Shown here piece after piece: positions 40,834 to 50,149 of a DNA stretch of 57,314 nt. Source of the DNA: an archaeon (GTDB lineage: Archaea > Thermoproteota > Nitrososphaeria > Nitrososphaerales > UBA183); contig JAJYKR010000004.1 in assembly GCA_021788415.1 (NCBI GenBank), positions 1 through 57,314 on the forward strand, written 5' to 3'. The notes under the pieces were generated by a model that was given only the letters and a program-made list of their open reading frames with translations, searched no databases and was not told the origin of the DNA. The translations under genes and the position numbers were made by a program. How positions within the stretch are numbered: the stretch's first letter is position 1; the number at the start of each line of letters is the position of its first letter.

Positions 40834-42980
40834 CCCAAGAGGACGTCATGAAGGGCTCCGGGTCAGACGCGGCCCCCAGGATATTCAGCGAGGCCGACTT
40901 CAAGTTCACCAAGGCAGAGGAGTACCTGTTCCAGCGCCTGACCCCGGACGGGACCCTGCGGGGCAAAGACCCGAACCTCTCTCCTGAAACGCTGAGGCGC
41001 GTCTACGACCAACTGCTCTTCGGAAGGCTCTTCGACGAGAAGGCGACCAACCTCTCGACCCTGAGAGAGATCGGGACCTACGCCCCGGGGAAGGGGCAGG
41101 AGGCGGCCCAGGTGGGCCCCGTGGATGCCCTCGAGAAAGGGGACTGGTACGTCCCCATGTACCGGGATTCGGCAGGGATGCTGGCCTTCGGCATGCCCGC
41201 GCTGAAGCTCCTGCTGTACTGGGGAGGGGACGAGAGGGGGATGCAAGTGCCGGAGACACTCAACATGCTCCCTCTTGCGGTCCCCGTGGCGACCCAGCTC
41301 CCTCACGCCGCGGGTCTGGCCATGGCCAGCCGCATACGGGGCGAGAAGTCGGTCACGTTCGTGGTCACCGGGGACGGAGGGACGTCCAAGGCAGACTTTC
41401 ACGAGGCTCTGAACTTCGCAGGGGTCTATGACCTCCCTGTGGTCTTCGGGGTCGAGAACAACCAGTGGGCCCTCTCGGTGAGGCGGAGCGCGCAGACCGC
41501 CTCGAAGACCATCGCCCAGAAGGCCGTGGCCTACGGCTTCGAGGGAATCCTGGTGGACGGGAACGACGTGATAGCCTCCTACGAGGCGACGAAGTACGCC
41601 GTCGACAAGGCGAGGAGGGGAGGGGGCCCCACGCTGATAGAGTACTCGACCTACAGGATGGGCCCCCACACCACGGCAGAGCTCGTCTCGAACAAGCTGA
41701 AGGCGCCTGAAGAGATCTCCGAGTGGGAGAAGCGGAGCCCGTTGACCAGGTTCGAGAGATACCTGACCTCGCGCGGGGTCCTCGACGACCGGTCGAAGGA
41801 GGCTGCGGCGGCCGCGGCGCAGAGCAGGATGAACGACGCGATCGCGGCCTACAGGGCCACGCCGGCGCCCGACCCTTCCACCATCTTCGACTACACCTAC
41901 TCGTCGCCGACCCCCAACCTCGTCTCGGAAAGGGCAGAGAGCCTCGGGGTGGCCGCAGAGCCGGCGCCGGCGACCCCCGAGCCCTCGGCCTCGGGAGGCA
42001 AGTCCGGGGTCAACATCAGGAACGCGGTCAACATGGCCCTGAGAGAGGGGATGCGGCGGGACAGGAACGTGGTCGTCTTCGGGGAAGACGTGGGGAAGAA
42101 CGGGGGCGTCTTCCAGGTCACCCGGGGGCTCCTGGACGAGTTCGGCGCCGCCAGGGTCTTCGACACGCCCCTGGCAGAGCTGAGCATCGCAGGGATATTC
42201 GTGGGGCTGTCGGTCGGAGGCCTGGTCCCCGTGGCCGAGTTCCAGTTCGACAACTTCTCGACCCCGGCGTTCGACCAGATATTCAGCCACATCGCGAGGA
42301 TGAGGAACAGGACCCGGGGAAGGTTCGCCCCGAGAGGGGTCATCAGGTTCCCCTATGGCGCTGGGATCCGCCCCCCGGAGCTCCACTCCGAGTCCCCCGA
42401 AGCCTACTACGCCCACACCCCGGGGCTGAAGGTCGTGATTCCGTCGACCCCCTACGACGCCAAGGGGCTCCTAGCGTCGGCGCTGAGCGAGCCCGACCCC
42501 ATCATCTTCATGGAACCGAAGAAGCTCTACGACTCCCCCAGGACGGAGGTCCCCGAGGTCGACTACCGCGTCCCCATCGGAAAGGCCAGGGTGGTCAGGG
42601 AAGGGACGGACGTCACCCTGGTGTCCTACGGAGCCATGATGGTGCCGGCCACCCTGGCGGCGGAAGCGCTCCAGAGCGAGAGGCGTGTGTCGGCCGAGGT
42701 CATTGACCTCAGGACAGTCTCGCCCTTCGACCAGGCCACGGTCCTGGGCTCGGTGCAGAAGACAGGGAGGCTGGTCGTGGTCCACGAGGCGCCCCGGAAC
42801 GTGGGCCTGGGTGCGGAGGTCGCGGCCACCGTCGCAGAGAGGGGCCTCGACTACCTGAAGGCCCCGATAAAGAGGGTGACAGGGTTCGACATCCCCATCC
42901 CTCTCGCGCGGCTCGAAGACAGCTACATCCCCAACAAGGACAGGGTGATGAAGGCGGCCCTGGAACTGGTCAACTACTGA
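40830..42980 (+). CDS. 2-oxoacid dehydrogenase E1, fused alpha-beta
   Basis: This 716-aa thiamine-diphosphate enzyme decarboxylates a 2-oxoacid for the E2 lipoyl arm. The E1-alpha half (to about 365) has the GDGGTSKADFHEALNFAGVY motif and ENNQWALS of the ThDP site. A Pro/Ala-rich linker follows (AAEPAPATPEPSAS, near 380-395). The E1-beta half starts around NIRNAVNMALREGM and has FGEDVG and EFQFDNF. The two chains are usually separate genes in this family. The substrate (pyruvate or branched-chain acids) is not evident. The TTG start overlaps lipA. An ATG follows six codons later. Confidence 0.92.
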   Translation: MTQEDVMKGSGSDAAPRIFSEADFKFTKAEEYLFQRLTPDGTLRGKDPNLSPETLRRVYDQLLFGRLFDEKATNLSTLREIGTYAPGKGQEAAQVGPVDALEKGDWYVPMYRDSAGMLAFGMPALKLLLYWGGDERGMQVPETLNMLPLAVPVATQLPHAAGLAMASRIRGEKSVTFVVTGDGGTSKADFHEALNFAGVYDLPVVFGVENNQWALSVRRSAQTASKTIAQKAVAYGFEGILVDGNDVIASYEATKYAVDKARRGGGPTLIEYSTYRMGPHTTAELVSNKLKAPEEISEWEKRSPLTRFERYLTSRGVLDDRSKEAAAAAAQSRMNDAIAAYRATPAPDPSTIFDYTYSSPTPNLVSERAESLGVAAEPAPATPEPSASGGKSGVNIRNAVNMALREGMRRDRNVVVFGEDVGKNGGVFQVTRGLLDEFGAARVFDTPLAELSIAGIFVGLSVGGLVPVAEFQFDNFSTPAFDQIFSHIARMRNRTRGRFAPRGVIRFPYGAGIRPPELHSESPEAYYAHTPGLKVVIPSTPYDAKGLLASALSEPDPIIFMEPKKLYDSPRTEVPEVDYRVPIGKARVVREGTDVTLVSYGAMMVPATLAAEALQSERRVSAEVIDLRTVSPFDQATVLGSVQKTGRLVVVHEAPRNVGLGAEVAATVAERGLDYLKAPIKRVTGFDIPIPLARLEDSYIPNKDRVMKAALELVNY

Positions 42981-42996
42981 GAGCGGCGCATACAGG

Positions 42997-43005
42997 GTTT
43001 TTATC
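42997..43005 (+). promoter_or_regulatory. Internal TATA box before the E2 gene
   Basis: GTTTTTATC lies about 26-30 bases upstream of the E2 ATG at 43029, so E2 may be transcribed separately and leaderless as well as from the operon promoter. Confidence 0.45.
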
Positions 43006-43028
43006 CATCCGCCACTTCGCTCGGATTC

Positions 43029-44231
43029 ATGGAGTTCAAGCTCCCGGATCTGGGCGAAGGGATCACCGAGGGGGAGGTCATCAAGTGGATGATCAAGGAG
43101 GGGGACCAGGTCAAGGAGGACCAGCCGATAGTCGAGGTGATGACCGACAAGGTCAACGTCCAGATCCCGTCCCCCAGGAGCGGCAGGGTCGCCAGCATCC
43201 TGGTGAAGGAGGGAGACGTGGCGAAGGTGGGACAGACGATCCTGGTGATCGACGACGGCAACGGCGGGGGCTCGCCTCCTCAGCAGGCGCCTGCGCAGCC
43301 GAATCCGGCGGCGACGGCGGCCCCTCCCCCTGCTCAGGCCCCTCCCCTCGGTGTCCTCGCCACGCCTGCGACGCGAAAGCTCGCCAGAGAGCTCGGCATC
43401 GACATCGCGTCGGTCCGCGGGTCGGGGCCCTCGGGGAGGGTCACCGACGACGACCTGCGCCGTTCGAAGCCAGGCCCTTCCACCGTGACTGTCCAGGCTC
43501 CTAGCAGCGTCCCCCCCCGGGGAGGCCCTAGAGAGGAGGTCGTCCAACTGAGAGGTCTGAGGAGGACCATCTCGGAGAGGATGGCGAAGTCCCTCCGGAC
43601 GACGGCCCAGGTCACCCACGTGGACGAGGCTGACGTGACGGAGCTGGTCCTCCTCAGGGACGCCTTCAAGGGGAGCGCCGAAAAGAGGGGGGTCCGCCTG
43701 ACCTACCTCCCGTTCATCATCAAGGCTCTCGTCCCAGCCCTGAAGGAGTATCCCTACGTCAACTCGGCCCTTGACGAGCAGGCCGGGAACATCGTCCTGA
43801 AGAAGTACTACAACATAGGCATAGCCACGGACACGGATCAGGGCCTGGTGGTCCCTGTCGTGAAGGACGCGGACAGGAAGGACATCTTCGAGCTCGCAGG
43901 GGACATCGAGAAGCTGTCCGCGAAGGCAAGGAGCGGCCAGCTGTCGCTCGAGGACGTCCACGGTTCCACCTTCACGGTCACCAACGTCGGCGCCATCGGG
44001 GGCCTCTTCGCGACCCCGATCATCAACCTGCCAGAGGTCGCGATACTGGGCCTGCACAAGATCGCCAGGCGCCCGGTCGTGCGGGACGGCAAGATCGAGG
44101 TCAGGGACACCACCTACCTTTCACTCTCGTTCGACCACCGGGTCCTGGACGGCGCCTACGCGGCCAGGTTCACCTCCCGCGTGATCGAGACCATCCAGGA
44201 CACGAAGAAGCTCCTCGCCGAGGTCCTGTAG
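43029..44231 (+). CDS. 2-oxoacid dehydrogenase E2 (lipoyl acyltransferase)
   Basis: This 400-aa protein has an N-terminal lipoyl domain with the modified Lys in EVMTDKVNVQIPS (about residue 41). An Ala/Pro linker follows (residues 85-110). The peripheral-subunit-binding domain (ATPATRKLARELGI, near 117) is next. The acetyltransferase domain ends with LSLSFDHRVLDGAYAA, which carries the catalytic HxxxDG. It receives the acyl group from E1 and passes it to CoA. A TATA-like GTTTAAGC separates it from the E3 gene. Confidence 0.95.
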   Translation: MEFKLPDLGEGITEGEVIKWMIKEGDQVKEDQPIVEVMTDKVNVQIPSPRSGRVASILVKEGDVAKVGQTILVIDDGNGGGSPPQQAPAQPNPAATAAPPPAQAPPLGVLATPATRKLARELGIDIASVRGSGPSGRVTDDDLRRSKPGPSTVTVQAPSSVPPRGGPREEVVQLRGLRRTISERMAKSLRTTAQVTHVDEADVTELVLLRDAFKGSAEKRGVRLTYLPFIIKALVPALKEYPYVNSALDEQAGNIVLKKYYNIGIATDTDQGLVVPVVKDADRKDIFELAGDIEKLSAKARSGQLSLEDVHGSTFTVTNVGAIGGLFATPIINLPEVAILGLHKIARRPVVRDGKIEVRDTTYLSLSFDHRVLDGAYAARFTSRVIETIQDTKKLLAEVL

Positions 44232-44292
44232 CGGACATCGCAGCTCAGCAAGGTTTAAGCCCGTAAGTCGTCGCGACGCCCATCGAACGCAG

Positions 44293-45690
44293 ATGATCGA
44301 AGCAGACGTCGCCATAGTGGGGGGCGGTCCTGGAGGTTACGTGTGCGGCATCCGGGCCTCTCAGCTCGGCCTGAAGACGGTGGTGATCGAGTCCGACAGG
44401 CTCGGTGGGGAGTGCGTCAACTACGGCTGCATCCCTTCGAAGTCCCTCATCACGGTCGCGAAGCTCGTGGACAAGGTGAAGGAGGCGGAGCGCTACGGGA
44501 TCAGGGCGTCTGGTGTGAGCGTGGACTTCGCTCAGATGCAGAAGTGGAAGTCAGAGGTCATCGGCAAGCTCGTCAGCGGCATCGAGTTCCTCCTCAGGGG
44601 GTACCATGCCACCGTGGTCATGGGGGAGGCCGAGGTCGTCTCCCGAGGGAGGCTGGCGGTCACCACGGCGAACGGAAGGGAGGAGGTCTCCTACAAGAAC
44701 CTGGTCATCGCCACGGGGACCAGGCCCACGAGCCTGCCGGGGCTGGAGTTCGACGGGGACCTGGTCATAGGCTCGAGGCAGGGCCTCGACCTGACCGCGG
44801 CGCCGGAGCGCCTGCTCATAGTCGGGGGCGGAGCCATAGGCCTGGAGTTCGCTTCCATGTTCCAGAAGCTCGGGAGCGCCGTCACCGTGGTCGAGATAAT
44901 GGACCAGCTCCTCCCGGGGAGCGACCCAGACGTGGTCCGCGTGGTCCAGAGGAAGCTCGAGGGGAGGGGAGCCAAGGTCTACCTGAAGTCGAAGGTCGCA
45001 AAGGTGACCAAGAAGGAGGGGGAGGCAGAAGTGGAGGTGGACACCCCGGAGGGGAAGGTCACGCTCATTGCGGACAAGGTCCTTGTGAGCGTCGGGCGCA
45101 AGCCTCGGACCGAGAAGATGAACCTCCAGCTGCTCGGGGTCCAGACGGACCCGAAGGGGTACATCGTCACCGACGAGAAGATGCAGACCAACGTCCAGGG
45201 GGTGTACGCCATAGGCGACGTCAGAGGCCCTCCGCTCCTGGAACACAAGGCGGCCAAGGAGGGGACGGTCGCAGCGGAGCGCATCGCAGGCCTCCCATCC
45301 GTTGCCGACTGGAAGGTCATCCCTGACGCCGTGTTCTGCGACCCTGAGGTCGCGAGCGCCGGGCTGACCGAGGCCAGGGCCCTGGAGGCTGGATACAGGG
45401 TGAAGAAGAGCAGGTTCCAGTTCGCGGCCCTGGGGCGCGCCCTCTCGACGGGAGACCCAGAGGGGTTCGTCAAGGTGGTCTCCAGCGAGCCGGACGGCCT
45501 CGTCCTGGGAGTGCAGATAGTCGGCCCCGAGGCGTCGAACCTGATCAGCGAGGTCGCCCTTGCCATAGAGATGGGAGCCACGGTCGAGGACATAGCACTG
45601 ACCATCCACCCTCACCCGACCCTCCCCGAAGCCATCATGGAGGCGTCAGAGTCGGCCGCGGGGCGCCCGATCCACCAGCTCAAGGCATGA
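44293..45690 (+). CDS. lpdA: Dihydrolipoyl dehydrogenase (E3)
   Basis: This 465-aa flavoprotein reoxidises the E2 lipoyl group with NAD. It has the FAD-binding GGGPGGYVCGIRASQLG, the redox pair in GGECVNYGCIPSK (near residues 37-49), the NAD-binding IVGGGAIGLEFASMF and the C-terminal TIHPHPTLPEAIMEA with the catalytic His. It overlaps lipB by 4 bases (ATGA). Confidence 0.96.
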   Translation: MIEADVAIVGGGPGGYVCGIRASQLGLKTVVIESDRLGGECVNYGCIPSKSLITVAKLVDKVKEAERYGIRASGVSVDFAQMQKWKSEVIGKLVSGIEFLLRGYHATVVMGEAEVVSRGRLAVTTANGREEVSYKNLVIATGTRPTSLPGLEFDGDLVIGSRQGLDLTAAPERLLIVGGGAIGLEFASMFQKLGSAVTVVEIMDQLLPGSDPDVVRVVQRKLEGRGAKVYLKSKVAKVTKKEGEAEVEVDTPEGKVTLIADKVLVSVGRKPRTEKMNLQLLGVQTDPKGYIVTDEKMQTNVQGVYAIGDVRGPPLLEHKAAKEGTVAAERIAGLPSVADWKVIPDAVFCDPEVASAGLTEARALEAGYRVKKSRFQFAALGRALSTGDPEGFVKVVSSEPDGLVLGVQIVGPEASNLISEVALAIEMGATVEDIALTIHPHPTLPEAIMEASESAAGRPIHQLKA

Positions 45691-46325
45691 CAGGCTATCT
45701 CCTCGACCTAGGGAGGATGGAGTACGGCGAGGCCCTGGGCCTGCAGCGGGAGCTCGCCGCGAAGCGGGCCAGAGGGGAGATCCCAGACACCCTGGTCCTC
45801 GTCGAGCACGAGCACGTCATCACCCTGGGCCGGAAGACCACCCCTGCCAATTTCAAGCCCCAGGACATCCCCGTCTTCCAGGTCGAGCGCGGAGGGGACG
45901 CGACCTACCACGGGCCTGGGCAGCTGGTGGGCTACCCAATCGTCCTCCTCTCGGACCACGACGTCCGCCGCCACGTCCATAACCTCGAGGAGACGGTCAT
46001 CAGGGCCGTCCGCGCCTACGGGGTCGAAGGCGAAAGGGTCCAGGGGCACCCGGGAATCTGGGTCGCCGGGAAGAAGCTCGCTTCGATCGGCGTGGCAGTC
46101 ACCGACTGGGTCGCCTACCATGGCTTCGCGCTCAACGTCAACACCGACCTGGCCTTCTTCGAGCTCATCAGGCCCTGCGGCCTCGACCCTTCCACCATGA
46201 CCTCGATGCAGAAGCTCGCGGGGGCCTCGCTGCCGTTCGAAGACGTCAAGGCCAGGGTCGCGAGGGAGTACTCGGCCGTGACAGGCCTCGCGCTCTCCCA
46301 TCAGCGGGTCGTCACAGGGCATTAG
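45687..46325 (+). CDS. lipB: Octanoyltransferase LipB
   Basis: This 212-aa enzyme transfers octanoyl groups to the lipoyl domain of E2. Conserved blocks include LVEHEHVITLGRK, RGGDATYHGPGQLVGYP, GKKLASIGVAV (catalytic Lys) and IRPCGLDPSTMTSM (catalytic Cys). It is the last gene coupled to the E1-E2-E3 operon. With LipA it makes a complete de novo lipoylation route. The source of octanoate in an archaeon is not evident. Confidence 0.93.
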   Translation: MTGYLLDLGRMEYGEALGLQRELAAKRARGEIPDTLVLVEHEHVITLGRKTTPANFKPQDIPVFQVERGGDATYHGPGQLVGYPIVLLSDHDVRRHVHNLEETVIRAVRAYGVEGERVQGHPGIWVAGKKLASIGVAVTDWVAYHGFALNVNTDLAFFELIRPCGLDPSTMTSMQKLAGASLPFEDVKARVAREYSAVTGLALSHQRVVTGH

Positions 46326-46354
46326 GCAACAAGATTTTAGCGAGGAGAGGGAGG

Positions 46355-47941
46355 GTGGGCCACATGGCAAAGAAGCAAGCCAAGATCACGTACGTTACAT
46401 TGTTCGCAGACGAAAGCCTCAACCCGAGGTTCGAAGCCGCGCTGAAGCGCCTCGCCACCAGGCTGGGGGAGAGCCACCCGATGCACATCGGGAGGGATGA
46501 GGTCAGGTCCGACGCAGGCGAGTTCGAGTGTCGGAGCCCCATAGACACCTCCATGGTCGTCTCGAAGTTCCCCATAGGGACCAGGGAGCACGCCAGGCGG
46601 GCCATCGAGGCGGCCCGAGACAGCTTCGACGGATGGAGCGGGACCCCCTGGCAGAAGAGGGTCCGGGTCATGGAGCGCTACGCCCGGCTCATCGACGAAA
46701 GGAAGTTCGACATCGCCGCGGCGATAACCTATGAGGTGGGCAAGAACAGGCTCGAGGCCCTGGCCGAGTGCTGGGAAGCCATAGACGCGGTCAAGTACTA
46801 TGCGCAGGTCATGAAGAGGGAGAAGGGGTACACCGCGAGGATGGGCAAGGGGGGCCCCGGCGAGAGGACGCACCTCGTGTGCAAGCCTCACGGGGTCTGG
46901 CCCGTGATCTCGCCGTTCAACTTCCCCTTCATGCTCGCCAACGGCATGGCCATGGGGGCGCTCATCACAGGGAACTCCGTCATCCTGAAGCCAACAAGCC
47001 AGGCGCCTCTGACCGGGCTGATGCTCTACCAGCTGTACAGGGACGCAGGGGTCCCCCCCGGGGCCGTGAACTTCGTCACCGGGCCCGGAGCGAACTACGA
47101 AGACGAGTTCGTGTCGAACCCCGACGTCTCAGGCATCGCCTTCACTGGCTCCCGGGACGTCGGGCTGCGCCTCTTCAGGCGGTTCCACACGGAACAGCCC
47201 TACCCGAAGCCGATACTCCTGGAGATGGGGAGCAAGAACCCGACCATAGTCGCCGCCAGCGCCGACATCAGCAAGGCGGTCGAGGGGACGGTCCGGGCGG
47301 CCTTCGGCTACGGAGGGCAGAAGTGCAGCGCGACCTCCAGAGTCTACGTCCAGAAGGAGGCGAAGGAGAAGTTCCTTTCTGCCCTGAAATCGAGGGTCGA
47401 CAAGATCACGGTCGGAGACCCCCGCGAGAAGGACGTGTTCATGGGCCCTGTCATCGACGAGAAGGCCGTCGGCAAGTTCCGGGCTGCGGTCGACGAGGCG
47501 AAGCAGGCGGGAGCGAGGCTCGTCACCGGGGGAGGCTCCCCCGGCGGGGGCGTCGCCGCCAAGGGGTACTACGTCTCCCCCACCGTCGTGGCCGACCTCC
47601 CCGAAGACAGCCGGCTCGTCAAGGAGGAGCTCTTCCTCCCATTCGTGGTCGTGAACGAGGTCGAGTCGGTCGACGACGCGATAGCGAGGGCGAACGCCAC
47701 CGACTACGGGCTGACCGCAGGCATCTTCGCCAAGAGCAAGAAGGACCAGCAGAAGTTCTTCGACGGGATCAAGTTCGGGGTCACCTACGCCAACAGGGGC
47801 GGCGGGTCCACCACCGGCGCCTGGCCTGGCGCCCAGTCATTCACCGGGTGGAAGGCGAGCGGGGTCACGGGGAGGGGGGTGGGGAGCCCGTTCTACCTGC
47901 TGAACTTCGTAAGGGACCAGTCCCAGACGACGGTCGAGTAG
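46355..47941 (+). CDS. Aldehyde dehydrogenase, 1-pyrroline-5-carboxylate type
   Basis: This 528-aa NAD(P)-dependent aldehyde dehydrogenase has ISPFNFPFMLANGMA, the Glu in LLEMGSKNP, the catalytic Cys in GGQKCSATSRVYV and a late GAWPGAQSFTGWKASG. The closing GSPFYLLNFVRDQSQT resembles the RocA/P5CDH group, which oxidises P5C to glutamate. The start could be GTG at 46355 or ATG at 46364, and a GGAGGG site precedes both. It lies 29 bases after lipB. Confidence 0.85.
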   Translation: MGHMAKKQAKITYVTLFADESLNPRFEAALKRLATRLGESHPMHIGRDEVRSDAGEFECRSPIDTSMVVSKFPIGTREHARRAIEAARDSFDGWSGTPWQKRVRVMERYARLIDERKFDIAAAITYEVGKNRLEALAECWEAIDAVKYYAQVMKREKGYTARMGKGGPGERTHLVCKPHGVWPVISPFNFPFMLANGMAMGALITGNSVILKPTSQAPLTGLMLYQLYRDAGVPPGAVNFVTGPGANYEDEFVSNPDVSGIAFTGSRDVGLRLFRRFHTEQPYPKPILLEMGSKNPTIVAASADISKAVEGTVRAAFGYGGQKCSATSRVYVQKEAKEKFLSALKSRVDKITVGDPREKDVFMGPVIDEKAVGKFRAAVDEAKQAGARLVTGGGSPGGGVAAKGYYVSPTVVADLPEDSRLVKEELFLPFVVVNEVESVDDAIARANATDYGLTAGIFAKSKKDQQKFFDGIKFGVTYANRGGGSTTGAWPGAQSFTGWKASGVTGRGVGSPFYLLNFVRDQSQTTVE

Positions 47942-47942
47942 G

Positions 47943-48338
47943 TCACTTCAACGGGACGTAGAGGCTCGAGCGGCTGGCGCCGATGCCGGGCGTCCCGTGC
48001 ACCACCTTCTTGTTCGTTATCACGTACTCGCCGAGGTACCTTCCGATCATCTCCGGCTTTACCTCGAGGGGCACGAACTCCCTCCCGTTGTGGACCGCGA
48101 TGGTCAGTCCCACCATCGTGGGGAGGATCACCATGTCCCTGGCGTGGGTCCTAATCCCCCCTTCGAGCCTCCCGTCCTTTATCGCCCTGGCGTCCTCCAG
48201 GAGCTTCCTCTTCTCTTCAGAGACGCCGCGGTTGAGCGACCTCCTGGCCCTCGAAGGGAGGAGCTCCAGGAGGGCCTCGGTCGACATGGAGTTGAGCTCG
48301 TCGAGGGTCTTCCCTCTGTACCTGAACTCCTTCGGCAC
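47943..48338 (-). CDS. rpsS: Ribosomal protein uS19
   Basis: This 131-aa small-subunit head protein has the core [20 protein letters not shown] and GHKLGEF-like [20 protein letters not shown]. The N-terminal extension ([20 protein letters not shown]) is typical of archaeal/eukaryotic members. It adjoins rplB without a gap and is last in the cluster as seen here. Confidence 0.95.
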   Translation of the reverse strand: MPKEFRYRGKTLDELNSMSTEALLELLPSRARRSLNRGVSEEKRKLLEDARAIKDGRLEGGIRTHARDMVILPTMVGLTIAVHNGREFVPLEVKPEMIGRYLGEYVITNKKVVHGTPGIGASRSSLYVPLK

Positions 48339-49082
48339 CTACTTCGACACCTCCGCGCTGGCCCGGGCCAATCTCTTCCTTCCGGTCTTCCTCGGCGCTA
48401 TTAACCCTACCTTCCTCCCAGGAGGCGCGTTGCGGGACGTGCTGGTGGATTTGCCCGGGTGCTGGTGCCTTCCGCCCCCGAAGGGGTGGTACACGACCGC
48501 CATCGCGATGCCTCTCATCCTAGGATAGACCCTTCCGGCGGCCCTCATGGCGTGGTGCCTTGCCCCCGCGGTGAGGAAGGGCTTCTCCCTCCTCCCTCCC
48601 CCGGCCACCTCCCCCACGGTCGCCCTGCACCTGTCGCTCACCAGGATGTTCTTCCCCGACGGCAGCTTCAAGATTGCCTTCCCGTTGGCCTTCGAAAAGA
48701 GGACGGCCGAAGTCCCCGACGCCCTGACGAGCCTGCCGCCGTCTCCGGGCCTTAGCTCGACGTTGCAGATCCTGGTCCCTTCAGGCATGTTGGAGAGCGG
48801 GAGGACGTTCCCCAGGGCCATCGGCGCCGTCTGTCCCAGCGAGATCCGCTGCCCGACCGTCGTCCCGGCAGCGGCCGGCAGGTACGCGTACCTGTCCCTC
48901 TCAAGCCTGATCTGGGCCAGCGGGGCGCTCCTCCCCCTTTCGTCGAGGATGGCGGTGACGGTCGCGGCTCCGGCCGTCCCGTCGTCCCTGGGGTACCTGA
49001 CAGGCGCGATCTTCCCCTTGCTTGGCGCCCTGAACTGTATCCCGGCCTTGCCCCTCCTCCTCTGAAGGATCCTCTTGCCCAT
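48339..49082 (-). CDS. rplB: Ribosomal protein uL2
   Basis: This 247-aa large-subunit protein lies near the peptidyl-transferase centre. The conserved C-terminal RGIAMAVVYHPFGGGRHQHPGKS contains the critical His, and the basic N-terminus GKRILQRRRGKAG is typical for archaea. It lies between uL23 and uS19 in the standard order. Confidence 0.96.
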   Translation of the reverse strand: MGKRILQRRRGKAGIQFRAPSKGKIAPVRYPRDDGTAGAATVTAILDERGRSAPLAQIRLERDRYAYLPAAAGTTVGQRISLGQTAPMALGNVLPLSNMPEGTRICNVELRPGDGGRLVRASGTSAVLFSKANGKAILKLPSGKNILVSDRCRATVGEVAGGGRREKPFLTAGARHHAMRAAGRVYPRMRGIAMAVVYHPFGGGRHQHPGKSTSTSRNAPPGRKVGLIAPRKTGRKRLARASAEVSK

Positions 49083-49085
49083 TCT

Positions 49086-49352
49086 CTACACCAGCCCCAG
49101 CTTGGTTGCGAGCTCCGCCGCCTTCCCGGCCTCGGCCAGCCTGACGAACGCCTTCTTCCCCCTTATCGTCCTGGCCGTGTTCACGGCGCCCACCTTCACC
49201 TCGTAGAGCGCCTGGACCGCGTTGGCTATCTGCGTCTTGGAGACCCTGTCTTCGACCAGGAAGCAGAGCTTGTTCTCCTTCTCTATCTGGTCGAAGGTCC
49301 TTTCAGTGACGTAGGGGCGCTTCAGGATCTTCTGCGCGTCCTCGAGCCTCAT
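49086..49352 (-). CDS. rplW: Ribosomal protein uL23
   Basis: This 88-aa protein is at the exit-tunnel rim and serves as the docking site for SRP. KRPYVTERTFDQIEKENKL and the C-terminal KVGAVNTARTIRGKKAFVRL match archaeal uL23. It abuts the uL4 stop. Confidence 0.95.
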   Translation of the reverse strand: MRLEDAQKILKRPYVTERTFDQIEKENKLCFLVEDRVSKTQIANAVQALYEVKVGAVNTARTIRGKKAFVRLAEAGKAAELATKLGLV

Positions 49353-50147
49353 CTAGGAAGCAGCCTCGCTGGCACGCACTCCGAGGGCGCCCATGGCAGA
49401 CTCGGTCCAGAGGGTGAGCCTCCCGGGGACCCCTCCCGGGGCCAGGTCAAGGACGCTCACGTCCTGCACCCGCGTCACGTCCACCCCTGGGATTCCTCCG
49501 GCTGCCTTCCCCACTCCCCTGTCGTTGGTGACCACGATGAGCGGCCCGACACCGGTCCTGTAGGCCCGCCCCCTCAGCCTTCGCTTCCCCGTGCTGCGCT
49601 TTATGTGCCCATAGACCCTGGCGAGCTCGTCCTTCAGGTCCACCTTCTCGAGGAAGGAGACGAGGGTCGCCGTCTTATCGACCGTCTCGATGTCGTCGGC
49701 CACGACGAAGGGGAGCGACGGCTTGTTCACCCTGTGCCCGCGGGCCTTGACCGCGCCCAGGTCTGCCGTGTAGGCGATGGCCGATTCCGTGGCCAGGCGC
49801 TTCTCCTTCTTGTTCACGCCCAGATGGATGACCTTCTCCGACCTCGGAGGGTGAGGGAGCCTCCCCTTCACCACGCTGGCCACCCCCCCGGCCAGGCCTC
49901 CACGCGAATACCTCTCTCCTTTCACCCTCGGGATCCTGGACCTGCCGGTCCCCGTCGGCGGGCTGTGGGTCTCCGCGGTGGTCCTCTCCCCTGCCATCGG
50001 GTCCCTCCCCTTGGGCTGCAGCCCGTGCGACCCCACCAGCCAGAACATGCGCCTGACGAGGTCGGGTCTCAACGCGCTGGCGAAGACCTGAGGAACGTCG
50101 ACCTCCCCTGACGGCTTGCCGTCCAGCCCGACGACCTCTGCCTTCAT
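49353..50147 (-). CDS. rplD: Ribosomal protein uL4
   Basis: This 264-aa protein reaches into the exit tunnel with an extended loop rich in Gly, Arg and Pro (TGTGRSRIPRVKGERYSRGG). The start MKAEVVGLDG at 50147 is 2 bases after the uL3 stop. The longer frame upstream overlaps uL3 and is not real. Confidence 0.94.
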   Translation of the reverse strand: MKAEVVGLDGKPSGEVDVPQVFASALRPDLVRRMFWLVGSHGLQPKGRDPMAGERTTAETHSPPTGTGRSRIPRVKGERYSRGGLAGGVASVVKGRLPHPPRSEKVIHLGVNKKEKRLATESAIAYTADLGAVKARGHRVNKPSLPFVVADDIETVDKTATLVSFLEKVDLKDELARVYGHIKRSTGKRRLRGRAYRTGVGPLIVVTNDRGVGKAAGGIPGVDVTRVQDVSVLDLAPGGVPGRLTLWTESAMGALGVRASEAAS

Positions 50148-50149
50148 CC

